Of a stretch of 64,000 nt of DNA, positions 33,145 to 44,667 are shown piece by piece. Each line of letters starts with the position of its first letter. Positions within the stretch are counted from its first letter, which is position 1. Location: positions 36,517,748 to 36,581,747 of the forward strand of contig NW_026947506.1 in the NCBI RefSeq assembly GCF_034190915.1, written 5' to 3'. The position numbers and the translations under genes are program-made. Source of the stretch: Cavia porcellus. Lineage: Eukaryota > Chordata > Mammalia > Rodentia > Caviidae. The notes under the pieces were generated by a model, which saw nothing but the letters and a program-made list of their open reading frames with translations, ran no database searches and was not told where the DNA came from.

Positions 33145-33335
33145 TCTCCTTCTTCCTAGACTGGAGATTGAATCCATGGCTTTCACACTGAGCTATATCC
33201 AGAGTCATTTTTTATTTTGAGACAGGATCTCCTAAAGTCACTAAATTACCTGGGCTGGGATGAAGCTTTCAATCCTTCTACCTCAGCCTCCTAGAGTACT
33301 GGGCTTACAGGTATGTATCACCATGCCCAGCTCCG
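33145..33335 (-). mobile_element. B1-ID dimeric SINE
   Basis: Reverse ID 'agactggagattgaatccat', then reverse B1 'gagacaggatctcctaaagt' to 'gggcttacaggtatgtatca'. Confidence 0.88.
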
Positions 33336-34399
33336 GGAGGTTTTTAAAATTTATTTTATATTTTTTACTGAAGTGAAAAAAAATTTGAACCCATGATGAA
33401 TTAAATAATAAAGATATTCATTGTTTCACCTAGGAAAGTGTGAGAAGGGATAGCACCTTCAGGATGAACATTTATCCAGCCATTTAGGGCCACCTTTAAC
33501 CCTAGGGTGAAAAATATAGTGGCTGAACCTTGAGTGACTTCATGTTGGCTCCCTGGAGGGTTTCAAGATGGTAACACACAGTGTCCCATGCAGACACATA
33601 GCATCTGCAAATAGAGTTTGTTTGTTTGTTTGTTTGTTTCTACAGGCTGGGGATGGAAGCCAGAGCCTTTCACATGCTAGTCAAGCACTCTCCCCTGAAC
33701 TACATCTCTAACCTCTGTTTCTTTTTCTGAAGGAAGAGACTGGAGCAAGATATCTCATTGGACAGAACTGTACCTCATTACTGTACCAGAGTCAATCACT
33801 GGCAAGGACACTAGAAGTATCACTGTTCTCAGGACTGGCTGATCCAATAAGAACCAACCCCTTGGAAATGGGGTTAGGGTTGGGTTAAAGTGGGGCTCTT
33901 GCTGCTTCTCCATCTGGATTTCAGAATTCGATAAATAATGTGAATAAAAAGTGGGAGGTCTTGCAAGAAGAAGAAGGGGAAGGGGATGGATGCTGGGAAT
34001 TAAGTATTGTACTTGGTAGTGTTTACTTCAGATCCGTAATGGAGAGAAGCATGCCCAGCGTTCCTTGGATATACTTATGAGGCCTTGAGGGGAACTCAAG
34101 GCGGGTGATCTAGGATGTGTATCCCTACGGGCAGGTTGCCTGCTGGCAGGTTATGTCAAACTGCAAGTCACCTCCACCTGCTTGAAGTTGAGCTATTCTG
34201 CTTTCTCCAGGGTGGGGGAAGTGCCATTTACGGTTAAAAAGAAGGGTCCAGGCCCTGGGTTTACAGGCTTAGTGTGTCTTCAAGTCCCCTAGGAATCCCC
34301 TAAGTTTCCAGGAAGGAAAAAAGGACTGTGTAATATTTATGTCTTAAAGCTGCAATATTTTTTAAAGGACGATTTCGAAATTCCAATTTCCTTGTCTTA
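33336..34399. other. Mostly unassigned sequence
   Basis: Apart from the ID at 33,617, no repeat is recognised. 33,500-33,600 and 33,870-33,955 could be decayed LTR, on weak grounds. No gene is seen. Confidence 0.35.
33617..33715 (-). mobile_element. ID-like SINE with (TTTG)n tail
   Basis: 'gctggggatggaagccagag' and 'cccctgaactacatctctaa' in reverse orientation. Confidence 0.7.
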
Positions 34400-34845
34400 T
34401 TTCACCCTTGGTTTTTTTTTTTTGTTTTGCATTTTAAAATTTTGTTGGTACATTTTAGATATACGTAATGATAACATTTATTATAGGGAATTTGTACCTG
34501 TACATGATATATCTTGCTTCTTTTTTTCCCATTTCCCTCCCCTTATTCCTTCCTTATTTACAAAAGCTTTGTTTCCATTTTTCTTTCTATTTTTTTCCTC
34601 TCCCACCCCTCTATTGCTCCTCTTCTCATTTGAATATTTTCTTCCCATTTCCCAATATCTATTATACACGGTAGTTCTTATTTATGCTTTTGGTTTCTCA
34701 CAACACAGAAACAATGTGGTATTTAACCATGTGTGTCCAATTTATTTCACTTAACAAGATGATCTCAAAGTACATCCATTTACCTAAAAATGTCTCAGGC
34801 TTATCCTTCTTTATGCCAGAGTAGTACTCCATTGTATTATAGCAG

Positions 34846-35150
34846 AAAATTCACAGCCAGTATATTTCAGTTTCTGTTAGTTATCCAGGCAACAGTTCCT
34901 GTTACTTCTGTTTCTTAGAAACGGTCAATCACTGTGATACATAATGGTTACTATGATGCATATTGTAAGAGCCAATCAAACACAACCAAGTACTGCTTCT
35001 GCTTTTGTATACTTCCTGCTTGCAAACTTCATATAAGCCTAGACTACCAGAGATCAGACTACCTGACATTTTTTTCTTGAGGTCAGTGCTTGTTAATGTA
35101 AATAAATCTGCCTCCATATCCTGGGTGTCATTTTGGTTTGCCATAGCAGT
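34846..35150 (+). mobile_element. Short ERV1-like solo LTR
   Basis: Inserted in the end of L1 ORF2 (after 'gtactccattgtat'; L1 resumes at 'cacccacatctttt'). It has promoter-like order: 'gccaatcaaac' (CCAAT) near 34,972, 'catataagcc' (TATA-like) near 35,031, then 'aataaa' near 35,100. The exact ends and target duplication are not resolved. Confidence 0.62.
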
Positions 35151-35739
35151 CCAAAAACACCCACATCTTTTTTATTTATTCATCACTTGATGGAAATTTG
35201 GGCAGTTTCCAAGAATTAGCTATTTTACACTGTGCTGCTATAAACATGAGTGTGCATATATCACTGTGGTATGATGCTTTTAATGCTTTTGGGAAGATAC
35301 CAAGAAGGGAAATACCTGGATCAAAGCAAACCTCTATTCATAGTTTTTTGAGGAATCTCCACATTGATTTCCACATTGGTCACACCAGTCTATCATCTCA
35401 CCAAGACAGAAAGGTTTCTTTTTCTTTACAGCTTCTCCAGCATCTGTTATTGGTTGATTTCTTGATATTAGCTATTTTTTCTGGTGTGAGATGGAATCTT
35501 AGTGTTGTTTTGATTTGCATCTCTTGAATGACAAGTGATGTTGAATGTTTTCTCATATATTTATTTTCTGTTTCTACTTCTTCATCTGAGAAGTGTCTAT
35601 TCACTTTAGATTCCCATATTTGAATTGAGTCTTTAAATTTGGGAGGGGTCTGATTTTTTGAGGTCTTTATTTATTTTAGATATAAGTCCCCAGTCTGAGG
35701 GACTAAGTTTTTTCCCAAACTATTTTTCACTTCACAGTG

Positions 35740-35917
35740 TTTGTGTTGTTGTTTTTCTTTGCTTTGCTTTAATTGCTGAGTCAAGGTCTCATTATGCAGT
35801 TCAGGCTGACCTTCTATTCACTATGTAGTCAGAGGCTGGCCTTGAACTCATGGAAATCCTCCTGCCTTAGCCTCCAAAGCACTGGGATTCCAGGCATATG
35901 CCACCACTCCTGGCTGG
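35740..35917 (-). mobile_element. B1 SINE in L1
   Basis: Reverse B1: 'cattatgcagttcaggctga', 'actgggattccaggcatatg'. L1 continues on both sides. Confidence 0.9.
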
Positions 35918-36506
35918 TGGTGGTTTCTTTTGCTGTGCAAGAGCTTTTTAATAAAATGAGATCCCAGATGTTGATTCTTTATGAAAGCTCCTATGCAGTT
36001 AGGGTTTTGTTCATACAGTATCTCCCTATATCAATGTCTTCAAGAATCCCACCTATTCAACCTTTCAATAACTTAGTGTTTTTGTTTTAATATTTAGATT
36101 TTTGATCCATTTTGATTTTAGTTTAGTGCACAGTGAAAGATATGGGTCTAGTTTTAATCTTCAGCATGTGGAAAGCCAATTTTTTGAGCAGTTTATTAAA
36201 GAGCGTGTCTTTCTTCCAGGTAAAGTGTTTGGCCCTTTGTCAAAGATAAGGTAGTTGAGTATCTCTGGAGTTGTTTCTGCATCTTCAGATCTGTTCCACT
36301 GATCCTTTTGCCAATATCATGGTGGGTTGTTTTTTATTATGGTAGCTTTGTAGTATAATTTCAAGTCAGAGATTGCGATGCCCCTTCCCTCGCCATTGTG
36401 GCCCAGCATTGTTTTTACTATGTCTCTTCTGGCTCCAAGTGAATTTTAGGATTGTTTCGGTGGGGCCTGCATTAAATCTGTATTAACAGTTTTGGAGGTA
36501 TGACCA

Positions 36507-36893
36507 TGTAATGGTTGATACATTGTGTCAACTTGAGAAGTGTAGAAGCTTAACTAAGCAACTCAGCAAGGAGCCAGGGTCCTTACCTCGTAAATATCAT
36601 CAGCCTGTGCAAGGGGAGGGTACTAAGGGGTGTGAGTGCTACACCCCGCTGGGAGGGGAGCCTGACTACAGTATAAGGGAGGGGAAGATGCTTGTCCCTG
36701 CCACTTTTGCTCTTGCTGCTTTTGCCATCTTCTGCTGTCTCAAAGTGCTGCCCCTGTGGCACACCAGCCTGTTTTGAAGCTAGCTGATTATGAACTGAAA
36801 CCTTCACAAACTGTGAGCTAAATAAACCTTTCCTTCCTTAATTTTGAGTATCATGTATTTTGTCCCAGCAATGAAGGAAAAGTAACCAAGGCA
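36507..36893 (+). mobile_element. MaLR-type LTR in L1
   Basis: 387 bp, starting TGTAATGGTTGATACATTGT and ending 'aaaagtaaccaaggca'. 'gacca' (36,502-36,506) and 'ggcca' (36,894-36,898) are the probable 5-bp target duplication. 'gagctaaataaacctttcct' holds the AATAAA. L1 ORF2 resumes exactly after it. Confidence 0.87.
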
Positions 36894-37504
36894 GGCCATT
36901 TTCACTATATTGGTTTTTCCTACACAAGGACAAATTGCATTGCATTTTCTGATGTCCTTTTTGACCTCCTTTTCAGAATGCTGCAGGTTTTTATGTAAAG
37001 CCTTTTAGCTTCCTTTGTTAACTGATTCTTGGTTGTTTCACTTTTTGAGGGATGTTATTGTGCAAGGTGTTGTAGCCTTAATTTCTCTCTCCATGAGTTT
37101 GCTATTTGTGTATAGGAAGGCTACTGATTTTTATATGTTGACTTTGTATCCAACTATGCTACTGAATTTGGATATTAAATCTAAAAGTCTTTTGATGTAG
37201 TCTTTGGGGGTATTCTATGTAGAGTATTATATCATTGGCAAATAATAATAATTTAACTTCTTCCCTTCCTATCCTTCTTTTACTTCTTACTCTTATGGAA
37301 CTGCACTGTCTAGTGTTTCCAGAACTATATGGGAAAAAGTGGTGACGGTGGACATCTCTTAAGTTTAGACTGAAAGTTTTCAGTTTTTGTCCATTTAGTA
37401 TGATGTTAGCTGTTGGTTTGTCATAGGTGGCATTTATCAGATTGAGATAATGATCATCTGTTCCAACTTTCTGTACTTTTTTTAAAATCAAGAATGGGTG
37501 TTGG

Positions 37505-37614
37505 GGGCTGGGGATTTAGCTCAGCGGCATAAGCGCCTGCCTTGCAAGCAGGCAGTCGTGAGTTCGATCCCTGGTACCGATAAAAAGGAAAAAGAATCAA
37601 AAAAAAAAAAAAAA
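37505..37614 (+). mobile_element. Young ID SINE with 14-bp target duplication
   Basis: A complete copy with RNA polymerase III A box 'tagctcagcgg' (37,517-37,527) and B box 'agttcgatcc' (37,561-37,570), ending in an A-run of about 16. 'agaatgggtgttgg' lies at 37,491-37,504 and 37,615-37,628. The anticodon arm is intact: stem cctgc/gcagg, loop cttgcaa, anticodon TGC (Ala). A likely source or recent product, but not a tRNA gene, because the T stem does not pair. Confidence 0.96.
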
Positions 37615-37814
37615 AGAATGGGTGTTGGACTTTGTCAAATGCTTTTTCTGCATCTATTGAGATGATCATACAGTTTTGTCCTTGGTTCTTTTAATATAGT
37701 GTATTACATTTATTGATTTGTGTATGTTGAACCATCCTGGCACTCCTGGGATGAATCCTATTTGGTCGTGGTGTATAATCTTCTTGGTGATTTGCTGCCT
37801 TCTGTTTGCCAGTA

Positions 37815-37817
<3 letters not shown>

Positions 37818-37845
<28 letters not shown>

Positions 37846-37909
37846 GGTCTTTTTTGTTTTTACCGGTACCGGGGATCAAACTCACGACTGCCTGCTTGGA
37901 AAGCAGGCA
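37818..37909 (-). mobile_element. 5'-truncated ID at the L1 tail
   Basis: Reverse ID running from the long T-run through 'accggggatcaaactcacga' to 'ttggaaagcaggcac', where it meets the T-run of the L1 tail. The first 35-40 bases, with the A box, are missing. Confidence 0.85.
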
Positions 37910-38033
37910 CTTTTTTTTTTTTAATTTTAAAAGAAAAAATTCAAAACAATAATTAGAGGATAACAATGGTTAATACATTGTGGCTGGTTGTCTTTAAATT
38001 ACTCAGAGCATAAGATATCTGCATTTAATTGTC

Positions 38034-38798
38034 TATAAAGATCCCTTTTCCATCCTCATTATACTCCTGGAAGTTTAGATTTGCAATCCCGTAGAAACAT
38101 TATTAGAATTCTAGCAAGTTAATCCCAACCTACCACTTCCAGTGCAGCCCATAGCAAAAATAAAAACACTAACACATATTTATGATGATGGGGAGCCAAG
38201 GAGTTCTGATTCCAGTGCAGATGAAGGTTCACAGACAAAGGCCGCAACCCAGGGTCTAGTGTGGATTTATTTGTGAAGAAGGGAGTGGCTAGAGGATGAG
38301 TGACTGTGAGAATGGCGGGAATTATGTGAGTACTGTGACCTGGGCTAGCTAGGAGGACAGAAAGCACCTCTGCAATATGCAGAAACTAGGATATGCAGAA
38401 AGATCAATCTGCATAACACAATTGAGGTAGCATTTAATGTTTGGGGGCTGATGTTTCAGCTTCTGATGTGCAAACTTTTCCATCCTGGAAAGTCGCAGCC
38501 TTTATCTTGAGGCTCCAACCCAATGGACGGCCCTGGAGCAGTGGCTTCTGCCATCCAACCCAGCTCAGCCATGTTTAGGGAGACCCTGGGAGTGGGGATG
38601 GGGCAGCAACTATCTCCTAGCTTCAAATATTATGCATCAGCCCCTTAGCTAACCTTTACACTGCTTAGAGCCAATTGAAGGGAAAAGGAAATAGTTTAGC
38701 CAGCTCTGCACAGATCAGTACATGGAGATAGGGCCAGGTTTAGCCAAAGTGGAAGCAATTGCTCTTTATTCAAAGAGTAATCCAGGTGGTCCTCCACA
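38034..38798 (-). mobile_element. Unidentified LTR-like repeat Y
   Basis: It interrupts an L1 3'-UTR. 'attgtc' occurs at 38,028-38,033 and 38,799-38,804. On the minus strand it starts TGTGGAGGACCACCTGGATT. The last 160 bases on the plus strand match 22,417-22,579. No coding content is recognised. A 6-bp duplication with TG at the start suggests a class-II LTR, but the opposite end reads TA rather than CA. Confidence 0.6.
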
Positions 38799-39243
38799 AT
38801 TGTCCAAACCATGTGAGCACAAACCATTCTTTTCAATGAACTCAGAGAAATTAGTAATCTAACTTTCTTTCTTAACCATCATCTAGCCACACACAAATAT
38901 ATTATTTCTTTCAGCTTCTCACACTAGCTTCTCACAACGTGATGTTTACACATGTGAGTGCTTTATTTCACCTATAAGTATAGTCTCCAGTTGCTTCCAT
39001 TTACCTATAAATGTCTCAAGTTTATCCTTTATGGCTGAGTAGTACTCCATTGTATAAAAATACCACGTTGTTTTTATCCATTCTTTGGTTGATGGACATT
39101 TAGGTTGTTTCCAATATTTATTTATTATAAACTGCTGCTACATATATGGGCGCACATATATTACTGTGGTACAATGTTTTTAATTCTTCTGGGAATATAC
39201 CCAGAAGGGGAATATCTGGGTCAAATGGGATCTCCAATCCTAG

Positions 39244-39476
39244 TTTTTCTTTTCTTTTCTTTTCTTTTTTTATTTAAGAGAAAAAAGACACAGAAAAGAA
39301 AAACAAAAAGCAAAAGACACAAACAACAACAAACCCAAAACAATAACGGTACAGGTTTTCAAAACAAGATGATAGGAATTTAACAATGGTTGTAATATTG
39401 CATATTGTCAAAAGGGTTGCTTAGATTACTAGATATACACATGTAAAATTGATCTAATCATATAAGTAATAACTGT
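39244..39476 (-). mobile_element. Short truncated L1 3' end with 13-bp duplication
   Basis: 'tctccaatcctag' lies at 39,231-39,243 and 39,477-39,489. Between them is a reverse 3'-UTR tail (TTTTC-rich, then 'gataggaatttaacaatggt'). Confidence 0.88.
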
Positions 39477-41047
39477 TCTCCAATCCTAGCTTTTTGAGGA
39501 ATCACCACACTGGTTTCCACAGTGGTTACCAGTCTGCACTCCCACCAACAGTGGAGAAGGGTTTCTTTTTCCCCATAATCCCTCTAGCATTTGCTATTGG
39601 TTGATTTCTGGATAACAGCCATTCTTTCTGGGGGGAGGTGAAATATCAGTGTTGTTTTAATTTGCATCTCTTGAATGATCAGTGATAGTGAACATTTTTT
39701 CATATATTTATTTTCTGTTTATATTTCTTCACTGAGAAGTATGTATTCATCTCAGATGCCCAGTTTTGATTGGTTCTTTAAATTTGGGAAGTCTGATTTT
39801 TTTTTAAGTTCTTTATATGCTCTCGATAGTAATCCTTTTTATGAGGAGCAACTGGCAAATGTTTTTTTCTCACATTGTGGGTTGTCTCTTCACACTGTTG
39901 GTGGTTTCTCTTGCTGTGCAAAAGCTTCTTAATGAGATAAGATTCCAGTTGTTACTTCTTTATGATAGTTCCTGTGCCATCAGGGTTTTATTCAAGAAGT
40001 ATTTGCCTACATCAGTGTCTTCAAGTGTTTTTCCTATTCTATCTTTTAGGGATTTAATGTTTTTCTGTTTTAATATTTAGATATTTCATCCATTCCAAAT
40101 TTAGTGCATGGTGAAAGATATGGGTCCAATTTAATCTTGGGCATGTGCAGAGCCAGTTTTTCTAGCACCATTTATTAAAGATGTTTGCCAGTACCTTACT
40201 GGGGATTTCTGTATCTATATTCATTAGGGAGACCAGCCTATAGCTCTCTTTTTTAGTTGGATCCTTCTCTGGTTTTGGTACCAGGATAATGCTAGCTTTA
40301 GGATTGAATGTGGGAGTATTACATCCTTTTGAATTTCATTAAAGTGTTTGAAAAGTAGTGGTATTAGGTCTTCTCTAAATTTCTTGTAGAATTCAGTAGT
40401 GAATCCATCAGGGTGTGGGTTTTTCTTTGGTTGGTAGGTTTCTAATTACATCTTCAGTTTCACCGACTGATATTGGTTAAATTCTAACTTTTATAACTTC
40501 CTTGTTCGGCTTTGGTAATTCATGTGTATCTAGGAATCTGTCCATTTCTTTTGCACTTTGTATCTCATCAGAATTCTCAAAGTAGGCATTGATAACCTTC
40601 TGGATTTCTGCAGGATCTTTTGTAATTTCACCCTTTTCATTTCTAATAGCATGAATTTGAGTCTTTTTTTCCCCCTTTTTTGATAAGGTTGGCTAAAGGT
40701 TTGTCAATTTATTTAATCTTTTAAAGTCTTTTAAACAAAGTCTTAAGTTTATTGATTCTTTGTATTGTTTTCTTAGTCTCCATTGCACTAGTTTCTGTTC
40801 TGATCCTTACAACTTCTTCCCTTGTATGAGCTTTGTGCTTGGCTTGCTCTTCTTTGTCTAGAAGCTTGAGATTCCACATTAAATTGTTTATTTGAGCTTA
40901 CTCTGTTTTTCTAATATGGGAATTCACCACTATAAATTTCTCTCGTAGGACTGCTTTCATTGTGTTCCATAAAGTCTGGTATGTAGTAGTAGTATTATTG
41001 TTTAATTGTAGAAACTGTCTGGTTCCTTCTTCAATTTTATCTGTGAC

Positions 41048-41245
41048 TCACTGACTGTGAAGGAGGGTGTTATTTAATTTCCATGGGTTTATTAAGTGTA
41101 TTATGGTCTGATAATATGCATGAGTAATTTCAAATCCTTTGCATTTACTTAAGCATGTTCTATGAGCTAGTATCTGGTCTATTTTGGAGACCATCCCATG
41201 TGAAGCTGAGAAGAATGAGCATCCTGATGTTGTAGGGTGGAACAC
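41048..41245 (-). pseudogene. L1 ORF2 endonuclease remnant
   Basis: A 65-codon minus frame includes 'SKIDQILAHRTCLSKCKGFE' after a 'TSGCSFFSASHG' stretch. This is the C-terminal part of the apurinic endonuclease domain of L1 ORF2p, where the family SxxDxxL block lies. It belongs to the L1 at 34,400-43,280. Stops on both sides show it is dead. Confidence 0.8.
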
Positions 41246-41658
41246 TCTGTAGACATCTACTAAGTCCCTATTTGTTCAAAAGTTTGATTCAGTTCTGATA
41301 TTTTTTGTTGCTTTTTTTTTTTTTTGTCTAGTTTATCTGTTTGTGACAGTGAGGTATTGAAGTCCCCTATTTCAATTATATTAGTGCTTATTTTATTTTT
41401 CATGTCTGGTAATATTTGTTTTCTATAATTGAGTGTGCTAGTATTTGGTGCATATCTATTTATGGTTGTTATTTCTTCCTCTTGGCTTGTTCCTTTTACA
41501 AGGATGTAGTGACTGTTCGTAGTCTCTTAATCTTTGTGTCTCTTAATCAATCTTGGCTTGAAATCCACTTTATCTGCAAATACAATAGCCACTCTGCTTT
41601 TTTCTAGGTTCTTGTCACACAGAGTATTATTTTCCATTTCCATTGCATGTGATTTTTT

Positions 41659-41753
41659 TTTTTTTTTGTCTTTTTTATCAGTACCGGGGATCAAACTCAC
41701 AACTGCCTGCTTGCAAGGCAGGCGCTTATGCTGCTGAGCTAAATCCCCAGCCC
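41659..41753 (-). mobile_element. ID SINE with 15-bp target duplication
   Basis: Reverse ID ('ccgggga' B-box side, 'gctgagctaaatccccagcc' at the 5' end). 'tgcatgtgatttttt' lies at 41,644-41,658 and 41,754-41,768. Confidence 0.95.
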
Positions 41754-41984
41754 TGCATGTGATTTTTTAAAAAATTAAATGTATTACTTGTATGCAGTGT
41801 ATTGTTGGTTCTCGCTTCTTGATCCGTTATGCTAGTATGCTTCTTTTGATGGGTGAATTGAAACCATTAACATTAATGGTTATAACTGATATGTATTGAC
41901 TTACCCTTGTCATGTTTTTCCTGTTGTTGGTTCCCTTTCTTTCCCCTCTGTTTAATTGCTTGCCTTTCCTGTTAGATTCATTCT

Positions 41985-42860
41985 GTGGGGTTCATGGAAT
42001 TGTAGTCCTTGTGATCTCTTTCTAGAATGTCCTTCAGAACATTTTGGAGTGCTGGTTTGGTAGCCATGAATTTCCTCATGTGTTCTTTGTCATGGAAGTA
42101 TCTTATTTCTCTATCAGTTTTGAAAGATAGCTCAATCTGGGTTGGAAGTCATTTTTTCTTTTAGAACTTAAAATATTTTGCTCTACGCTCTTGTTAACTT
42201 AAGGGTTTGTATTGAGAAGTCGGTTGTGATTCTGAAGGGCTTTCCTTTATAAGTGTTTTTTTTCTCTTCTGTAACAGTTTTTAATATTCTGTTCTTTTGT
42301 TGAATTTCTGGAATCTTGACTGTCATATTCCTTAATGTAGATGTTTTTTCCTTTTGGTCACCACTAATTGAAGCTCTATATGCCTCACTTATCGGAATGT
42401 CCAATTCTTTTTCCCTGCTTGGGGAGTTCTCTGCCATCACTTCTCTGGACAGGTTTTTTATTTCATTTGTCCTATCTCCTTCTTTTTCACTGGCTCTGAT
42501 CAATCTGATGTTACTCTTCTTTACATCACCTAACAGCTATTGGATTGATTTTTGGGGTCCTGTACTATTTTTAAGAAACCTTACTTTTCATGATTAATAA
42601 CCTCACTCTTGTTTTCTATATCTGGTATTCAGCCTTCATATTTCCTCATTCTGCTGCAGATACTTTCAATGGAATTTTTAATCTCCTGGCTGTTTCATGG
42701 ATTCCTTTTCTTTCCTGTGTTGGGTGTCATGGTTTCCATCATTTTCTTAAGCTCCTCTATTTGTTTATATCTGTTTCCACTCTAGAGTCACTAACCATGT
42801 CTTTCATGTCTAACCATCTCTGTAGTTACCTGGGAATTATTTCCAATTTAATTCATTCCT
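41985..42860 (-). pseudogene. L1 ORF1 remnant
   Basis: A 106-codon piece (42,183-42,503) shows 'KIPEIQQKNRILK' and 'TYKGKPFRIT', matching residues 221-233 and 242-250 of the intact ORF1 at 50,241. Downstream sequence encodes the rest of the C-terminal domain in another frame. It lost its frame through indels. Confidence 0.83.
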
Positions 42861-43280
42861 AGAGCCTCATTCATGCGCTGTTACTTTGACTGTTACCTCT
42901 TCAGAGTCCAGGTGGGTGGCTGTGAACTGTGCTACCTCATTGCCTCCTGGGTTTATCTTCATTGAACTGGAAATCTGGATTGCATGTTGCTAAAGTGTCC
43001 TCTCTTTTTTTAGTTTAATTAATGGGATTGATGCTTGTAAATTGTTTATGACAAGTACTTTTATTGCTAGCATTTAGAACACTTAGGAAATGCCCACTTC
43101 TTAGAGATATCTTCCAGGTGTAGCTGGCATTTGTATTTTCAGTCTGTTGCTAGATCCTGCCTCTTCAGTGTTTTGGGGATGAAAACTTGCTGCCTGTTTG
43201 GCATAGCTCCCGGTTCTTTGGCACTGGCCTATAGCATTTTTTCTGACCTTTAGATAATCTCAGTCTTGGAATACCAGGAA

Positions 43281-44141
43281 GATCATATGATTAGAAAAAT
43301 TAGGTCACCTTGGGTAAAGTCCTACAATCAACAATAACAATACCATCAAACACAGCCTAGAATATTACAAACTGTTGATTTTCTACCTTTAACCACATGA
43401 ACCAGATTTGTGGTTATACAACAAAATCTAAAATGAACCAGAAAATTGTATACAGTAAATATGCCCTCAGTATGGTGGTTTTACTCTCCTGTGAAGGAGG
43501 TTGGGAGGAAAAACAGAAAAACACAAGAAGAGGATGAGATTAGAAGCAAGGCTGGAGGACAAAAGAGGATTATGCAAACTTCGGGAAACTGATGAAGAAG
43601 ACAGGAAGAAAAGAGAGAAAAAAGAAATAAAAATAAGAACACAACAAAACAACAACAACAAAAAACTAGAAACAATGTTCACACTCATATAAAAACAAAA
43701 ACAAACATCATTTGTTGTAGCTCTTTCAGAAGCTGAGCTGATTCTGCATGGCCCAGAGCCACGACCATTAATTATGTTCTTAGACTGCTTAATGTGGCCC
43801 AAGGCCCCGAGGTAAAGAAAGACATTCTTATAAGACTGGAAATTCCAAGGCCTTCGAAGTTACCTCCCAGGGGCACAGGGTAAAGGACAGATCTCTCTTT
43901 GGATAAAATTAATTCTTTACCACACACAGAATATTTAGCAAGAAGCTGTCTTTGCAGGCTGAGAAGCGAGAAGGAAAGGCCCAAGTTGGTCTACACGGAC
44001 CGTGGAATGGACTTGGCTGGTCTATAATCTTTGTTCTCACTTGTCTGTCCCTGGGTCTGGCCATCAGTGCCTCCCTGGATATTGTCATTAGTGGGGCTTC
44101 CCAGACAAAAGTTTGGGTTGGATAATTAAAAATAAAAGGAA
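43281..44141. other. Unassigned, partly purine-rich sequence
   Basis: 43,495-43,680 is strongly purine-rich on the plus strand, giving a 63-codon highly charged frame with no recognised family. The rest is unassigned. Confidence 0.4.
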
Positions 44142-44220
44142 GGGGCTGGGGGTTTAGCTCAGCGGCATAAGCGCCTGCCTTACAAGCGCGTGATTGTGAG
44201 TTCGATCCCCGGTACTCATA
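44142..44220 (+). mobile_element. ID SINE
   Basis: 'tttagctcagcggcataagc' and 'tgagttcgatccccggtact'. Its flanks share 'aaataaaaggaa' (44,129-44,141 and about 44,222-44,234). Confidence 0.93.
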
Positions 44221-44237
44221 AAAAAATAAAAGGAAAA

Positions 44238-44300
44238 GGTCGGGCATGGTAGCACATGCCTATAATCTCAAAAAAACAAATACAAAACAAAAATTCAAAA
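44238..44300 (+). mobile_element. Truncated B1
   Basis: Starts 'gggcatggtagcacatgcct', then runs straight into A-rich sequence after about 35 bases. Confidence 0.75.
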
Positions 44301-44667
44301 GGAAGAAATCTGGAGTGGGAGGAGGGAATCTCACTGCAGCCCCAAGAGTTTTATAGAATGGTGAACACAGAACTGATGCCAGCACTTATCTCTGATTAAC
44401 TGTGGTTTTTGTTTTCTAAGGAACAGAAGCTCATTTTCTGGGTAATTAGGTGAAAATTATTTTGCAACCATGTCTGTAATTGCTATGCTAACACAAAGGC
44501 AAGACTGAGTACCCAGCCCTTAAGAACTCAAGCCTACATCCCTGCCCACTTCCCCGAGGAGGGAACCATGTAGTCTTTTACCTCAGGTGCTGAGACTAAG
44601 GACTCATGCCTCTGAGGGTTGGGGCACCAGTTGGCTGTTTAAACTTGGACAACAAGAGTTCTTGACA

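Larger units (their letters stand above)
37818..40190 (-). mobile_element. Second L1 joined to a truncated ID, inserted in L1
   Basis: Minus strand: L1, 5'-truncated at 'caccatttattaaaga' (about 40,185), through ORF2 end (39,032) and 3'-UTR (to 37,921), an A-run of about 11, an ID 3' part, then an A-run of over 30. The target duplication 'tgtttgccagta' brackets the whole (about 37,804-37,817; 40,191-40,202), and the older L1 reads through. An LTR-like element and a short L1 are nested in it. Confidence 0.8.
34400..43280 (-). mobile_element. Near full-length L1 with nested insertions
   Basis: Minus strand, 3' to 5' with rising coordinate: 3'-UTR 34,400-34,800; ORF2 from about 34,820 to 41,950; ORF1 about 41,985-42,860; 5' region 42,870-43,280. 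Removing the ERV1-like LTR, B1, MaLR LTR, two IDs and a second L1 leaves about 5.4 kb in the correct order. The two halves around the second L1 join at 'tgtttgccagta'. The 5'-most region matches 21,072-21,500 but lacks the terminal 350 bases. All frames are broken. Confidence 0.83.

Noticed and set aside
37505..37614. Functional tRNA-Ala gene
   Set aside because: The A and B boxes and anticodon arm look good, but the T stem does not pair, the acceptor stem is not closed, and it has an A-tail with a target duplication: a SINE.
43481..43802. Phe/Leu-rich minus ORFs as membrane proteins
   Set aside because: Antisense of a purine-rich stretch; composition explains them.
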